Assembly (NCBI GenBank): GCA_009668225.1
Contig: WJYK01000024.1
Coordinates: forward strand, 1-34,240
DNA length: 34,240 nt
Direction: 5' to 3'
Source: Enterobacteriaceae bacterium RIT693
Lineage (GTDB): Bacteria; Pseudomonadota; Gammaproteobacteria; Enterobacterales; Enterobacteriaceae
Position 1 is the stretch's first letter; each line of letters starts with the position of its first letter. Both the position numbers and the translations under genes were made by a program. Below the pieces are notes generated by a model, which saw only the letters and a program-made list of their open reading frames with translations, did no database searches and was not told the DNA's origin. This document shows, piece after piece, positions 1 to 8,520 of this stretch.

Positions 1-37
1 GCTGATGTGAAAATCAGTGGTTGTAGAAAAATTCGGT

Positions 38-114
38 GGAGCGGTAGTTCAGTCGGTTAGAATACCTGCCTGTCACGCAGGGGGTCGCGGGTTCGAGTCC
101 CGTCCGTTCCGCCA
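38..114 (+). tRNA. aspT: tRNA-Asp (anticodon GTC)
   Basis: A complete 77-nt tRNA cloverleaf with encoded CCA. The anticodon loop carries GTC at 72-74, and the T arm GGTTCGAGTCC is present. With the following tRNA-Trp and hdfR it matches the aspT-trpT-hdfR order found downstream of an rRNA operon (rrnC) in E. coli. The rRNA genes themselves would lie left of the window, so membership of an rrn operon is inferred. Confidence 0.97.
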
Positions 115-165
115 CTTATTAAAATTAAGCCTGCTAATTAAGCAGGCTTAATAGTAGAAAAATTT

Positions 166-241
166 AGGGGCGTAGCTCAGTTGGTAGAGCACCGGTCTCC
201 AAAACCGGGTGTCGCGAGTTCGAGTCTCTCCGCCCCTGCCA
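166..241 (+). tRNA. trpT: tRNA-Trp (anticodon CCA)
   Basis: A complete 76-nt tRNA starting AGGGGCG and ending in encoded CCA, with anticodon CCA at 199-201. It lies 51 nt after tRNA-Asp and is followed at once by a terminator, so the pair is probably co-transcribed. The spacer between the two tRNAs holds an 11-bp inverted repeat (125-135 with 141-151) without a U tract. It is more likely a processing or structural element than a terminator. Confidence 0.97.
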
Positions 242-246
242 TATAT

Positions 247-276
247 AATCCTTTGCTTATGCAAAGGATTTTTTTT
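247..276 (+). terminator. Rho-independent terminator after trpT
   Basis: A 10-bp stem (AATCCTTTGC with GCAAAGGATT), a 4-nt loop and a run of eight T. It ends the aspT-trpT transcript and separates it from the leftward hdfR gene. Confidence 0.9.
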
Positions 277-322
277 GTCCAAAATACCCCTCTCCTTTAC
301 GTTCTTTGCTATTAAAAGCGCA

Positions 323-1147
323 TTACTGCGCCATTAATGGTGTCTTTAATAACTCTTTAATAATATTTTGCTTATCAGTGTTTTGCAGCCAGACGGCATA
401 CAGCGGTCTGGAAAGCGTAGCACTTTCAGCTACTGGCCAGATCCCGGACTGTTCCTTTGCCCATTCAACCGGGAGGAAGGTACAACCATTAAGTTCAGAG
501 AGCAGCTTGCAGGCTATTTTTGCCGAACTGGTGGTTAACACGGGAATGTCATCGTTACCGATGAGACCGGCTTCGTGCTGATGAAAATCCGCCCCCCATT
601 CAATGCGTAAATAGTTGAGTGAATCTTTACGGCTTTCCTGCGAGGGAGCGTAAAGCCCCATGCTGAAATACCCCAGCAACTGGCTGGAAAACTCATCCAT
701 TTTGGGGGCTTCAGTTGTGAGCAACAGATCCAACTGACGTTCATGAAGTTGTTTGACCAGTGACTGGCGCTGTGCAATTCGTGCTTCGAACTGTAGGCCA
801 TTATGCTGTTGATAAAGCGCAATTAACCATTCAGAAAGCATGCTCTCCCAAAGCGATGCGCTGGCACCAAGCGTTAGCTGATTGTGCTGAGAAGTGTGCG
901 ATACCTCCTTTTTCGCCGCTAACCATGTATTCATCAGATTTTCCGCGTAGGGCAGCAGACGCTCCCCGGCAGTTGTCAGCCGTATGTTATTGCGGTGGCG
1001 GGTAAAAAGGTTTACGCCCAGCTGATTTTCGAGCTGCCGGATGCGAAAGCTTACCGCAGACTGCGTCAAATAAAGTGCTTCTGCAGCGCGACCAAAATGC
1101 CGTGTTCTGCTAACTTCCAGGAAGGTTTTTAGTAATTCGGTGTCCAC
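323..1147 (-). CDS. hdfR: HdfR, LysR-type transcriptional regulator
   Basis: A 274-residue LysR-family regulator. The N-terminal winged helix-turn-helix (about residues 1-60, including the stretch [20 protein letters not shown]) is followed by a LysR substrate-binding domain (about 90-270). In E. coli HdfR represses the flagellar master operon flhDC and activates gltBD; that role is carried over from the family and not shown here. The start is a GTG at 1145-1147 with a GGAG ribosome site 7-10 bases upstream (minus-strand sense). The C-terminus is about five residues shorter than in E. coli and diverges at the end. The gene is divergent from maoP and, as in E. coli, faces the tRNA terminator. 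Confidence 0.95.
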   Translation of the reverse strand: MDTELLKTFLEVSRTRHFGRAAEALYLTQSAVSFRIRQLENQLGVNLFTRHRNNIRLTTAGERLLPYAENLMNTWLAAKKEVSHTSQHNQLTLGASASLWESMLSEWLIALYQQHNGLQFEARIAQRQSLVKQLHERQLDLLLTTEAPKMDEFSSQLLGYFSMGLYAPSQESRKDSLNYLRIEWGADFHQHEAGLIGNDDIPVLTTSSAKIACKLLSELNGCTFLPVEWAKEQSGIWPVAESATLSRPLYAVWLQNTDKQNIIKELLKTPLMAQ

Positions 1148-1179
1148 GCCTTACTCCAAAAAATAATTTGTCGTTATGA

Positions 1180-1208
1180 TTTAAATGTTTTGTTTTACAC
1201 TCTGTCAA
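1180..1208 (-). promoter_or_regulatory. Candidate hdfR promoter
   Basis: On the minus strand a perfect -35 TTGACA (1203-1208) is followed after 17 bases by TTTAAA (1180-1185). The placement is suitable for hdfR. The element overlaps the candidate maoP promoter on the other strand, so the two may compete. Assigned by consensus reading only. Confidence 0.5.
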
Positions 1209-1222
1209 GCGTAACTAATACT
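1194..1222 (+). promoter_or_regulatory. Candidate maoP promoter
   Basis: TTTACA (1194-1199), a 17-base spacer and AATACT (1217-1222), placed 45 bases before the maoP start. In E. coli the hdfR-maoP intergenic region also contains maoS, the short cis site through which MaoP works. I cannot point to its exact bases here. Confidence 0.45.
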
Positions 1223-1266
1223 CCGCGCCATAAATAGCTCGGCCAAGAAAATCAGGAGCGTGTAGG

Positions 1267-1605
1267 ATGGCGGAAAGCTTTACGACGACTAATCGGTTTT
1301 TCGACAATAAACATTATCCGCGCGGGTTTGCTCGCCATGGTGATTTCACCATCAAAGAGGCGCAGCTGTTAGAACGCCATGGTTTTGCGTTCAATGAGCT
1401 GGATCTCGGCAAGCGCGAACCCGGTACTGAAGAAGAAGTGCAGTTTGTAGCTGTGTGCCGCGGTGTACGTGAGCCTGCTACGGAGGCGGAACGTGTCTGG
1501 AGCAAGTACATGGCACGTATCAAACGTCCAAAACGTTTTCATACCTTATCTGGCGGCAAACCGCAGATGGATACCGTTGAAGACTACACCGACAGCGATG
1601 ATTAA
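1267..1605 (+). CDS. maoP: MaoP, macrodomain Ori organisation protein (DUF413, YifE)
   Basis: A 112-residue soluble acidic protein recognised as the former YifE (DUF413 family). Its N-terminal half contains [20 protein letters not shown] and the C-terminus is rich in Asp and Glu. In E. coli MaoP acts with the adjacent maoS site to organise the Ori macrodomain, allowing long-range contacts around the replication origin. It is restricted to bacteria that carry dam methylase, seqA and related genes. Length and position beside hdfR match E. coli. The ribosome site AGGAGCG lies at 1255-1261. The stop codon merges into a bidirectional terminator shared with yifB. Confidence 0.95.
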   Translation: MAESFTTTNRFFDNKHYPRGFARHGDFTIKEAQLLERHGFAFNELDLGKREPGTEEEVQFVAVCRGVREPATEAERVWSKYMARIKRPKRFHTLSGGKPQMDTVEDYTDSDD

Positions 1606-1631
1606 AAAATGGGGCGAAAGCCCCATTTTTT
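1604..1631. terminator. Bidirectional terminator between maoP and yifB
   Basis: A hairpin with stem AAAAAATGGGGC / GCCCCATTTTTT and a 4-nt GAAA loop. The A tract on one side and the T tract on the other let it work for maoP (rightward) and yifB (leftward). The yifB stop codon (1630-1632) overlaps the stem end. Confidence 0.85.
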
Positions 1632-3150
1632 ATTCCGTTAACCTGTGCAGATGCAGCAACAGGCGATCGATGGTTCGGTAGCTTAGCGCCTCCTGGAGAT
1701 GCGTGCGTGTTATCTGCTCGCAATGCTGTAAGTCCGCGATGGTGCGTGCGACTTTCAAAAGACGCTGCCATGCCCTGACAGATAATCCCAGCTTCAACAG
1801 CGTTTCCTCCAGCCAAATCGCATCATCCTGAACAAGCGCACAGTGTTTGCGGATCTCATGGTTGCTGAGCCGCGCATTAAGCTTATCCTGCCTTAAGAAC
1901 TGCCTGTTACGTGTCTCCATGACCCTTGCTCTTATTACCTCGCTCTTCTCTTCGTTATTACTTGTTTTGCTGAGCATCCCGGCAGGAAGAAGTGGAATAT
2001 CTACGGAGAGATCGAAGCGGTCGAGAAAAGGGCCAGACAGGCGATTCATATAGCGAAGGGTCTGTTGCGGTGTGGAGCGATTATGGTTGCCTTCGTAGTG
2101 CCCGGTCGGGCTGGGATTCATGGCCGCGATAAGTTGAAAATCTGCTGGATAGGTAATTTTGGCTCGAGTACGGGAGATATGAATTTCTCCGGACTCAATT
2201 GGCTCCCTGAGCGAGTCCAGTACCCGGCGTTCAAACTCGGGTAGTTCATCCAGAAATAACACGCCGTTGTGCGCCAGTGAAATCTCCCCCGGTTGTGGAA
2301 TAGCGCCTCCCCCTACGACGGAAGTTAATGAGGCGCTGTGGTGGGGCGCTCTGAATGGTCGCTGACGCCAATGGCGCTGCAAGATCGATGATTGTACCAG
2401 GCTCAGGATAGCAGCGCTCTGTAGCGCTTCAGCATCGTTCAACGGGGGAAGAAGCGTATTGAGCCGACTCGCCAACATGGTTTTACCGGTTCCAGGTGGA
2501 CCGATCAACAAGAGGTTATGGCCGCCAGCAGCGGCAATCTCCAGGGCTCGCTTTCCCTGACTTTGCCCGATAATTTCGTTCATGTCTTCAGCGTAATCGG
2601 CTTGCCATAATGCAGGACTGACAGGTGCACGGAGTTCGCTTTTTCCTTCCAGCCATGCACAGACTTCCGTCAGGTGTGTGGCGACGAAACAGCCCGGTTT
2701 AGCGATCAGGCCTACCTCATCCTCGTTTTCTGCGGCAACAACGACTTCTCTGCCTATATTTAATGCCTCCATGGCCGAGGATATTGCGCCTGAAACACCA
2801 CGTAATTCGCCTGTTAACGCGAGCTCACCGATAAATTCTATCTGTGTCAGCCTTGATGTGTTTAGCTGCTCAGACGCAGCCAGTAGCGCAAGTGCAATAG
2901 GTAAATCGTATCGTCCGCCCTCTTTAGGGAGGTCTGCGGGTGCAAGATTTATAGTGATTTTGCGCGCCGGGAAGGCGTAACCGCTATTGATCAGCGCGCT
3001 TCTGACACGGTCGCGGGCTTCCCTAACGGTTGTTTCTGGTAGACCAACAAGGGTAAGCCCGGGTAATCCTGCACTGATATGCACCTCAACCGTGACCTGG
3101 GGAGCATGAATACCGAGCGCTGCTCTGGTATAGACAACCGACAGTGACAT
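1630..3150 (-). CDS. yifB: YifB, Mg-chelatase/ComM-like AAA+ ATPase
   Basis: A 506-residue protein of the ComM/YifB family. An N-terminal Lon-like S5 domain (about 1-170) begins MSLSVVYTRAALGIHAP. It is followed by a Mg-chelatase-type AAA+ domain with Walker A GPPGTGKT (217-224) and Walker B VLFLDE (297-302), and a C-terminal Mg_chelatase_C domain. The homologue ComM is a hexameric branch-migration helicase in natural transformation; the role in enterics is not settled. The reading frame stays open 47 codons further upstream, but the start at 3150 has a strong GGAGG (3155-3159) and matches the 506-residue family length, so the longer form was rejected. Confidence 0.93.
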   Translation of the reverse strand: MSLSVVYTRAALGIHAPQVTVEVHISAGLPGLTLVGLPETTVREARDRVRSALINSGYAFPARKITINLAPADLPKEGGRYDLPIALALLAASEQLNTSRLTQIEFIGELALTGELRGVSGAISSAMEALNIGREVVVAAENEDEVGLIAKPGCFVATHLTEVCAWLEGKSELRAPVSPALWQADYAEDMNEIIGQSQGKRALEIAAAGGHNLLLIGPPGTGKTMLASRLNTLLPPLNDAEALQSAAILSLVQSSILQRHWRQRPFRAPHHSASLTSVVGGGAIPQPGEISLAHNGVLFLDELPEFERRVLDSLREPIESGEIHISRTRAKITYPADFQLIAAMNPSPTGHYEGNHNRSTPQQTLRYMNRLSGPFLDRFDLSVDIPLLPAGMLSKTSNNEEKSEVIRARVMETRNRQFLRQDKLNARLSNHEIRKHCALVQDDAIWLEETLLKLGLSVRAWQRLLKVARTIADLQHCEQITRTHLQEALSYRTIDRLLLHLHRLTE

Positions 3151-3432
3151 TTTTCCTCCGTGAAAAACGCCATTTTGCCGGACCAGCGGATGATTAAATA
3201 TTGTTCTTTTGATTATCCGGGAGAGATCCCCCGGACTATTTTTTTCGTTCAATTTTTTACAATCATCTCTGCGATAGCGATCCCAGAACAATAACTTTTT
3301 ACTGGCATTACGCAGAAAATAGCCTCAGCAGACCAGTTTTATGAATTATTTTCACGTTCCTGTTATCCACTGAAATTAAATAGTTTTTATGCTAATTAAT
3401 TTATGCATCGATCTTTTAGTCATAAAAAAATA
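3151..3432. other. Intergenic region between yifB and the ilv promoter
   Basis: About 280 bases without a gene. They hold the 5' region of yifB and an AT-rich stretch leading into the ilv promoter (3340-3432, with a run of seven A at 3424-3430). In E. coli this part carries an IHF site and UP-like sequence for ilvPG. Only the A/T richness can be supported here; no IHF match was assigned. Confidence 0.6.
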
Positions 3433-3462
3433 TTGTGCTTCGCATAAACTCTGTGATAACTC
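3433..3462 (+). promoter_or_regulatory. Candidate ilvLXGMEDA promoter (PG2-like)
   Basis: A -35-like TTGTGC (3433-3438) lies 16-18 bases before GATAAC/TAACTC (3455-3462), just downstream of an A tract and about 40 bases before ilvL. The downstream stretch TAGGCATTACTTCGAAC resembles the initially transcribed part of the E. coli ilv leader as I remember it. The exact -10 register is uncertain. Confidence 0.6.
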
Positions 3463-3503
3463 TGTAGGCATTACTTCGAACTAGACGTTAGAACATACAG
3501 AAA

Positions 3504-3602
3504 ATGACAGCCCTTCTACGAGTGATTAGCCTGGTCGTGATTAGCGTGGTGGTGATTATTATCCCACCGTGCGGGGCTGCACTTGGAGAAAGAAAGGCTT
3601 AA
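3504..3602 (+). CDS. ilvL: IlvL, ilv operon leader peptide
   Basis: A 32-codon ORF encoding MTALLRVISLVVISVV followed by VIIIPPCGAALG and a short basic tail. It holds 4 Leu, 6 Val and 5 Ile codons, so 15 of 32 are control codons. This is the multivalent attenuation peptide: ribosome stalling at Leu, Val or Ile codons prevents the downstream attenuator hairpin from forming. It differs from the E. coli peptide only near the end (GERKA in place of GRGKA, from memory). The stop at 3600-3602 lies just before the attenuator. Confidence 0.95.
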   Translation: MTALLRVISLVVISVVVIIIPPCGAALGERKA

Positions 3603-3624
3603 AAATCAAGCCTGAATCGAAAAG

Positions 3625-3656
3625 AACCCCCGCACCGAAAGGTCCGGGGGTTTTTT
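3625..3656 (+). terminator. ilv attenuator (transcription attenuation terminator)
   Basis: A GC-rich hairpin with CCCCCG (3627-3632) pairing with CGGGGG (3645-3650), flanking AA/TT pairs and a run of six T (3651-3656). It lies 22 bases after the ilvL stop. With the ilvL control codons it forms the classic attenuator of ilvGMEDA. The alternative pairings were not worked out in detail. Confidence 0.9.
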
Positions 3657-3690
3657 GTTGACATGAAGAATGTGAAGTGAGGAACAGAGC

Positions 3691-3741
3691 ATGTGTTGCA
3701 GAATAAAATGCTGTTTCTCCGGTAATGAGACGGGGAACTAA
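3691..3741 (+). CDS. ilvX: IlvX, 16-residue peptide upstream of ilvG
   Basis: A 16-codon ORF reading [16 protein letters not shown], preceded by GAGG (3678-3681) and ending two bases before the ilvG start. Position, length and the shared CFS...TGN pattern match E. coli IlvX (MNNSTKFCFSRFRTGN, from memory). The N-terminal half has diverged and is unusually rich in Cys. Function is unknown; tight coupling to ilvG suggests a translational role. Confidence 0.75.
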   Translation: MCCRIKCCFSGNETGN

Positions 3742-3743
3742 CT

Positions 3744-5390
3744 ATGAATGGTGCACAGTGGGTAGTACATGCGTTGCGAGCGCAGGGTGTTGAAACAGTT
3801 TTCGGTTATCCTGGCGGCGCGATCATGCCGGTGTACGATGCGTTGTACGACGGCGGTGTGGAACATCTATTGTGTCGCCACGAGCAAGGGGCGGCGATGG
3901 CTGCCATCGGTTATGCCCGCGCAACGGGAAAAACCGGCGTTTGTATTGCCACTTCCGGCCCAGGTGCAACCAACCTGATAACCGGTCTTGCGGACGCGCT
4001 GTTAGATTCTGTCCCTGTTGTTGCTATCACCGGGCAGGTTGCCGCACCGCTGATGGGCACCGATGCTTTCCAGGAAGTTGACGTCCTGGGTCTGTCACTG
4101 GCTTGCACCAAACACAGCTTCCTCGTTGAATCCCTTGATGAATTACCTCGCGTCCTTGCTGAGGCGTTTGAGATCGCCAATTCCGGTCGTCCTGGCCCAG
4201 TGTTGGTTGATATTCCAAAAGATATTCAGCTTGCCAGCGGCGAACCTGAGGCATGGCTCTCTGCCGTTGAGGATGAGGCGGATCTGCCGTTTGCCGAGCT
4301 GCAGCAAGCGCGCGAAATGCTGACGTACGCCAAAAAACCGATGCTATACGTTGGCGGTGGGGTTGGCATGGCGCAGGCCGTTCCGGCACTTCGTGAATTT
4401 ATCTCCGTGACTGGAATGCCTTCGACGGTCACGCTGAAAGGCTTGGGCGCTGTACCGGCCGATCATCCGTTTTATACCGGCATGCTCGGGATGCACGGCA
4501 CCAAAGCGGCAAACCTCGCCGTTCAGGAATGCGATCTGTTGTTGGCCGTTGGCGCCCGCTTTGACGACCGCGTCACCGGCAAGTTGAACACCTTTGCGCC
4601 CCACGCCAAAGTTATTCATATGGATATCGATCCTGCGGAGCTGAGTAAGCTGCGTCAGGCGCACGTTGCACTGCAGGGGCCGCTGAACCAGCTGTTACCG
4701 GCTTTGCAGCAGTCGCTGCAGATTGCTGCATGGCAGCAGCATATTGCTGCTCTGAACGAAGAGCATCAGTGGCGCTATGACCATCCAGGCCAGGCTATTT
4801 ATGCCCCCCTGCTGCTGAAGCAGCTTTCCGAGCGCAAGTCAGCAGAAGCCGTTGTGACCACCGACGTAGGCCAGCATCAGATGTGGACCGCACAGCACAT
4901 GACCTTTACTCGCCCGGAAAACTTCATCACATCCAGCGGGCTGGGCACGATGGGATTTGGTTTACCCGCCGCCGTTGGCGCCCAGGTTGCGAGGCCGGAA
5001 GATACGGTGATCTGTGTATCCGGCGATGGCTCTTTCATGATGAACGTTCAGGAGTTGGGGACCATCAAGCGCAAGCAGTTACCGGTCAAAATCCTGCTGC
5101 TCGATAACCAACGCCTGGGCATGGTGAGGCAGTGGCAGCAGCTGTTTTTTGAAGAGCGCTACAGTGAAACAACCCTGACCGACAACCCAGATTTCCTCAC
5201 TTTGGCCAGCGCTTTTGGCATCCCTGGCCAGCACATCACCCGTAAAGACCAGGTAGAAGCCGCATTAGACGCCCTGCTGAACAGCGACGGCCCGTACATG
5301 CTTCACGTCTCGATTGATGAGTACGAAAACGTCTGGCCGTTGGTACCGCCCGGTGCCAGTAACTCGCAAATGCTGGAGAAATTATCATGA
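3744..5390 (+). CDS. ilvG: Acetolactate synthase II large subunit, intact
   Basis: A 548-residue ThDP-dependent acetohydroxyacid synthase II catalytic subunit. It condenses pyruvate with pyruvate (Val, Leu) or 2-ketobutyrate (Ile). The N-terminal pyrimidine-binding domain contains catalytic Glu47 in CRHEQGAA. A central domain follows, and the C-terminal ThDP domain has GDGSF (427-431), which begins the GDG-Nx metal and diphosphate motif. The frame is full length, unlike E. coli K-12 where ilvG is frameshifted, so valine-insensitive AHAS II should be made. The start follows GGGG (3732-3735). The last codon overlaps ilvM by 4 nt (ATGA, 5387-5390), indicating coupling. Confidence 0.97.
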   Translation: MNGAQWVVHALRAQGVETVFGYPGGAIMPVYDALYDGGVEHLLCRHEQGAAMAAIGYARATGKTGVCIATSGPGATNLITGLADALLDSVPVVAITGQVAAPLMGTDAFQEVDVLGLSLACTKHSFLVESLDELPRVLAEAFEIANSGRPGPVLVDIPKDIQLASGEPEAWLSAVEDEADLPFAELQQAREMLTYAKKPMLYVGGGVGMAQAVPALREFISVTGMPSTVTLKGLGAVPADHPFYTGMLGMHGTKAANLAVQECDLLLAVGARFDDRVTGKLNTFAPHAKVIHMDIDPAELSKLRQAHVALQGPLNQLLPALQQSLQIAAWQQHIAALNEEHQWRYDHPGQAIYAPLLLKQLSERKSAEAVVTTDVGQHQMWTAQHMTFTRPENFITSSGLGTMGFGLPAAVGAQVARPEDTVICVSGDGSFMMNVQELGTIKRKQLPVKILLLDNQRLGMVRQWQQLFFEERYSETTLTDNPDFLTLASAFGIPGQHITRKDQVEAALDALLNSDGPYMLHVSIDEYENVWPLVPPGASNSQMLEKLS

Positions 5391-5644
5391 TGCAACATCA
5401 GCTCGCAGTACAGGCTCGCTTCCGCCCGGAAACGTTAGAACGTGTTTTACGCGTGGTGCGCCATCGCGGCTTTCAGATCTGCGCCATGAATATGGCCACG
5501 GCGGCGAATACCGACAATATTAATATTGAATTGACCGTTGCTAGCCTGCGGCCAGTCGAATTACTGTTTACCCAATTAAGCAAGCTGGTTGACGTTGCCT
5601 GCGTTGAAATCCAGCAACCAACATCACAACAAATCCGCGCCTGA
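5387..5644 (+). CDS. ilvM: Acetolactate synthase II small (regulatory) subunit
   Basis: An 85-residue ACT-domain regulatory subunit that pairs with IlvG and is needed for full AHAS II activity. It begins [20 protein letters not shown] and is two residues shorter than the E. coli protein, near the C-terminus. It starts inside the ilvG stop (4-nt overlap), which keeps the two subunits in balance. ilvE follows after 19 nt. Confidence 0.95.
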   Translation: MMQHQLAVQARFRPETLERVLRVVRHRGFQICAMNMATAANTDNINIELTVASLRPVELLFTQLSKLVDVACVEIQQPTSQQIRA

Positions 5645-5663
5645 GCGCAAAAGGAAGAGAACA

Positions 5664-6593
5664 ATGACGACCAAGAAAGCTGATTACATCTGGTTCAATG
5701 GCGAGATGACTCCGTGGGGAGAGGCGAAAGTACACGTAATGTCCCACGCGCTGCACTACGGTACTTCGGTCTTCGAAGGTATCCGCTGCTACGACTCGCA
5801 CAAAGGGCCAGTGGTGTTCCGTCATCGTGAACACATGCAGCGCTTGCGTGACTCAGCAAAAATCTATCGCTTCCCGGTATCGCAAAGCGTTGATGAACTG
5901 ATGGAAGCCTGCCGGGCGGTTATCCGTAAAAATAACCTCACCAGCGCATACATCCGCCCTCTGGTCTTTGTTGGCGACGTAGGCATGGGCGTTAACCCGC
6001 CGGACGGGTACACCACCGACGTGATCATTGCGGCCTTCCCGTGGGGCGCTTATCTGGGCGCCGAAGCGCTGGATCAGGGGATTGATGCAATGGTCTCTTC
6101 CTGGAATCGCGCGGCGCCAAATACTATTCCAACGGCGGCAAAAGCGGGCGGTAACTATCTTTCTTCCCTGCTGGTCGGTAGTGAAGCACGCCGCCACGGT
6201 TATCAGGAAGGGATCGCGCTGGACGTGAATGGCTTCCTGTCTGAGGGTGCGGGCGAAAACCTGTTCGAAGTGAAAGACGGCGTGATCTATACCCCTCCGT
6301 TTACCTCTTCAGCGCTGCCGGGCATTACCCGTGACGCGATTATCAAGCTGGCAAAAGACCTGGGTATCGAAGTGCGCGAGCAGGTGCTGTCGCGTGAATC
6401 TCTGTACCTGGCCGATGAAGTCTTTATGTCCGGTACTGCCGCGGAAATCACCCCGGTACGCAGCGTAGACCGCATCCAGGTGGGCGAGGGCCGCTGTGGC
6501 CCGGTCACCAAACGTATTCAACAGGCATTCTTTGGCCTGTTCACCGGCGAAACCGAAGACAAATGGGGCTGGTTAGATCAGGTAAACCCATAA
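5664..6593 (+). CDS. ilvE: Branched-chain amino-acid aminotransferase
   Basis: A 309-residue fold-type IV PLP aminotransferase that converts the 2-keto acids to Ile, Val and Leu with glutamate. The Schiff-base lysine is Lys160 in TAAKAGGNYLSS. The class IV signature runs through GFLSEGAGENLFEV. The frame extends upstream, but the ATG at 5664 is preceded by AAGGAAGAG and gives the normal family length. It is the third enzyme gene of the operon. A short hairpin (6615-6621 with 6633-6639) lies in the 74-nt gap to ilvD. Confidence 0.97.
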   Translation: MTTKKADYIWFNGEMTPWGEAKVHVMSHALHYGTSVFEGIRCYDSHKGPVVFRHREHMQRLRDSAKIYRFPVSQSVDELMEACRAVIRKNNLTSAYIRPLVFVGDVGMGVNPPDGYTTDVIIAAFPWGAYLGAEALDQGIDAMVSSWNRAAPNTIPTAAKAGGNYLSSLLVGSEARRHGYQEGIALDVNGFLSEGAGENLFEVKDGVIYTPPFTSSALPGITRDAIIKLAKDLGIEVREQVLSRESLYLADEVFMSGTAAEITPVRSVDRIQVGEGRCGPVTKRIQQAFFGLFTGETEDKWGWLDQVNP

Positions 6594-6667
6594 GTCTTAA
6601 ACAAAAAATATAATCAGGCGGGCGGCAACTGACCGCCTGCTACCCGACAGACTGGAGTAAATAAAGC

Positions 6668-8518
6668 ATGCCTAAGTATCGTTCCGCTACCACAACCCAC
6701 GGCCGTAATATGGCGGGTGCCCGCGCGCTGTGGCGCGCAACGGGGATGACCGACGCCGATTTCGGCAAACCGATTATTGCGGTGGTTAACTCCTTCACCC
6801 AATTCGTGCCAGGCCACGTTCACCTGCGCGATCTGGGTAAACTTGTTGCCGAGCAAATCGAAGCCTCCGGCGGCGTAGCGAAAGAGTTCAACACCATTGC
6901 GGTGGATGACGGTATCGCGATGGGGCACGGCGGCATGCTCTATTCCTTGCCGTCCCGCGAGCTGATTGCCGACTCGGTGGAGTACATGGTCAACGCTCAC
7001 TGCGCCGATGCCATGGTTTGTATCTCTAACTGCGACAAGATCACCCCAGGGATGTTGATGGCCTCACTGCGCCTGAACATTCCGGTGATCTTCGTTTCCG
7101 GCGGCCCGATGGAAGCCGGCAAAACGAAACTTTCTGACCAGATCATCAAGCTCGACCTGGTGGATGCGATGATTCAGGGCGCGGACCCGAAAGTTTCTGA
7201 CGAGCAAAGCGAGCAGGTTGAACGTTCTGCGTGCCCGACCTGCGGCTCTTGTTCCGGAATGTTCACCGCCAACTCCATGAACTGCCTGACCGAAGCGCTG
7301 GGCCTGTCTCAGCCAGGAAACGGCTCACTGCTGGCGACGCACGCCGATCGTAAAGAGCTGTTCCTGAACGCCGGGAAACGCATTGTCGAACTGACCAAAC
7401 GCTATTACGAACAGGACGATGCCAGCGCGCTGCCGCGCAGCATCGCCAGCAAAGCGGCGTTCGAAAATGCCATGACGCTGGATATCGCCATGGGTGGCTC
7501 CACTAACACTGTTCTGCACCTGCTGGCCGCGGCTCAGGAAGCCGAAATTGACTTCACCATGACCGACATTGACCAGCTGTCCCGCAAGGTTCCTCAGCTC
7601 TGTAAAGTCGCACCAAGCACCCAGAAATACCATATGGAAGACGTGCACCGTGCAGGTGGCGTGCTCGGGATTCTCGGAGAGCTGGATCGCGCCGGGTTGC
7701 TTAACCGCGAAGTGAAAAACGTGCTCGGTCTTTCGCTGCCGCAGACTCTTGAGCAATACGATGTGATGCTGACCAAAGACGACGCGGTGAAAACGATGTT
7801 CCGTGCGGGTCCGGCAGGCATTCGTACCACCCAGGCCTTTTCGCAGAACTGCCGTTGGGACACGCTGGACGACGATCGCGCCAATGGTTGCATTCGCTCA
7901 CTGGAAAATGCCTACAGCAAAGATGGTGGTCTGGCCGTTCTGTACGGCAACTTCGCGGAAAACGGCTGTATTGTTAAAACGGCCGGCGTAGATGAGGGCA
8001 GTCTGGTATTCCGGGGCCCAGCCAAAGTTTATGAAAGCCAGGACGACGCGGTAGACGCTATCCTCGGCGGTAAAGTCGTGGCAGGTGATGTGGTTGTCAT
8101 TCGCTATGAAGGGCCGAAGGGTGGGCCGGGCATGCAGGAAATGCTCTACCCAACCACCTTCCTGAAATCGATGGGACTGGGTAAAGCCTGCGCGCTGGTC
8201 ACCGATGGGCGTTTCTCCGGTGGTACCTCTGGCTTGTCGATTGGTCACGTTTCCCCGGAAGCGGCCAGCGGCGGCAACATTGCCCTGATTGAAGACGGCG
8301 ACATGATTGCCATCGATATTCCTAACCGTGGTATTCAGCTGCAGCTCAGCGACCAGGAGATGGCGGCGCGTCGTGAAGCGCAGGAAGCTCGCGGTGAAGC
8401 GGCATGGACTCCTCGCAATCGTGAGCGTCAGGTTTCCTTTGCCCTGCGTGCGTATGCAAGCCTCGCCACCAGTGCAGACAAAGGTGCTGTGCGCGATAAA
8501 AGCAAGCTTGGAGGCTAA
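6668..8518 (+). CDS. ilvD: Dihydroxy-acid dehydratase
   Basis: A 616-residue iron-sulfur enzyme of the IlvD/Edd family that dehydrates dihydroxyisovalerate and dihydroxymethylvalerate to the keto acids used by IlvE. Cluster and metal ligands are visible: Asp81 (AVDDG), Cys122 and Lys124 (ISNCDK), and Cys195 within CPTCGSCSG. The second signature [19 protein letters not shown] lies near the C-terminus. Length equals the E. coli enzyme. It is preceded by GGAGTAAATAAAGC and followed by ilvA after only 2 nt, so it is co-translated with ilvA. Confidence 0.97.
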   Translation: MPKYRSATTTHGRNMAGARALWRATGMTDADFGKPIIAVVNSFTQFVPGHVHLRDLGKLVAEQIEASGGVAKEFNTIAVDDGIAMGHGGMLYSLPSRELIADSVEYMVNAHCADAMVCISNCDKITPGMLMASLRLNIPVIFVSGGPMEAGKTKLSDQIIKLDLVDAMIQGADPKVSDEQSEQVERSACPTCGSCSGMFTANSMNCLTEALGLSQPGNGSLLATHADRKELFLNAGKRIVELTKRYYEQDDASALPRSIASKAAFENAMTLDIAMGGSTNTVLHLLAAAQEAEIDFTMTDIDQLSRKVPQLCKVAPSTQKYHMEDVHRAGGVLGILGELDRAGLLNREVKNVLGLSLPQTLEQYDVMLTKDDAVKTMFRAGPAGIRTTQAFSQNCRWDTLDDDRANGCIRSLENAYSKDGGLAVLYGNFAENGCIVKTAGVDEGSLVFRGPAKVYESQDDAVDAILGGKVVAGDVVVIRYEGPKGGPGMQEMLYPTTFLKSMGLGKACALVTDGRFSGGTSGLSIGHVSPEAASGGNIALIEDGDMIAIDIPNRGIQLQLSDQEMAARREAQEARGEAAWTPRNRERQVSFALRAYASLATSADKGAVRDKSKLGG

Positions 8519-8520
8519 TC

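Noticed and set aside
125-151. 11-bp inverted repeat between tRNA-Asp and tRNA-Trp considered as a terminator
   Set aside because: No U tract follows it and a proper terminator stands after tRNA-Trp; more likely a processing structure.
3151-3291. N-terminal extension of yifB by 47 codons
   Set aside because: The ATG at 3150 has an ideal GGAGG and gives the family length; the upstream part is AT-rich with no family resemblance.
6615-6639. Hairpin between ilvE and ilvD considered as an internal terminator
   Set aside because: The 7-bp stem with a long loop lacks a U tract. It may affect mRNA stability but is not a terminator.
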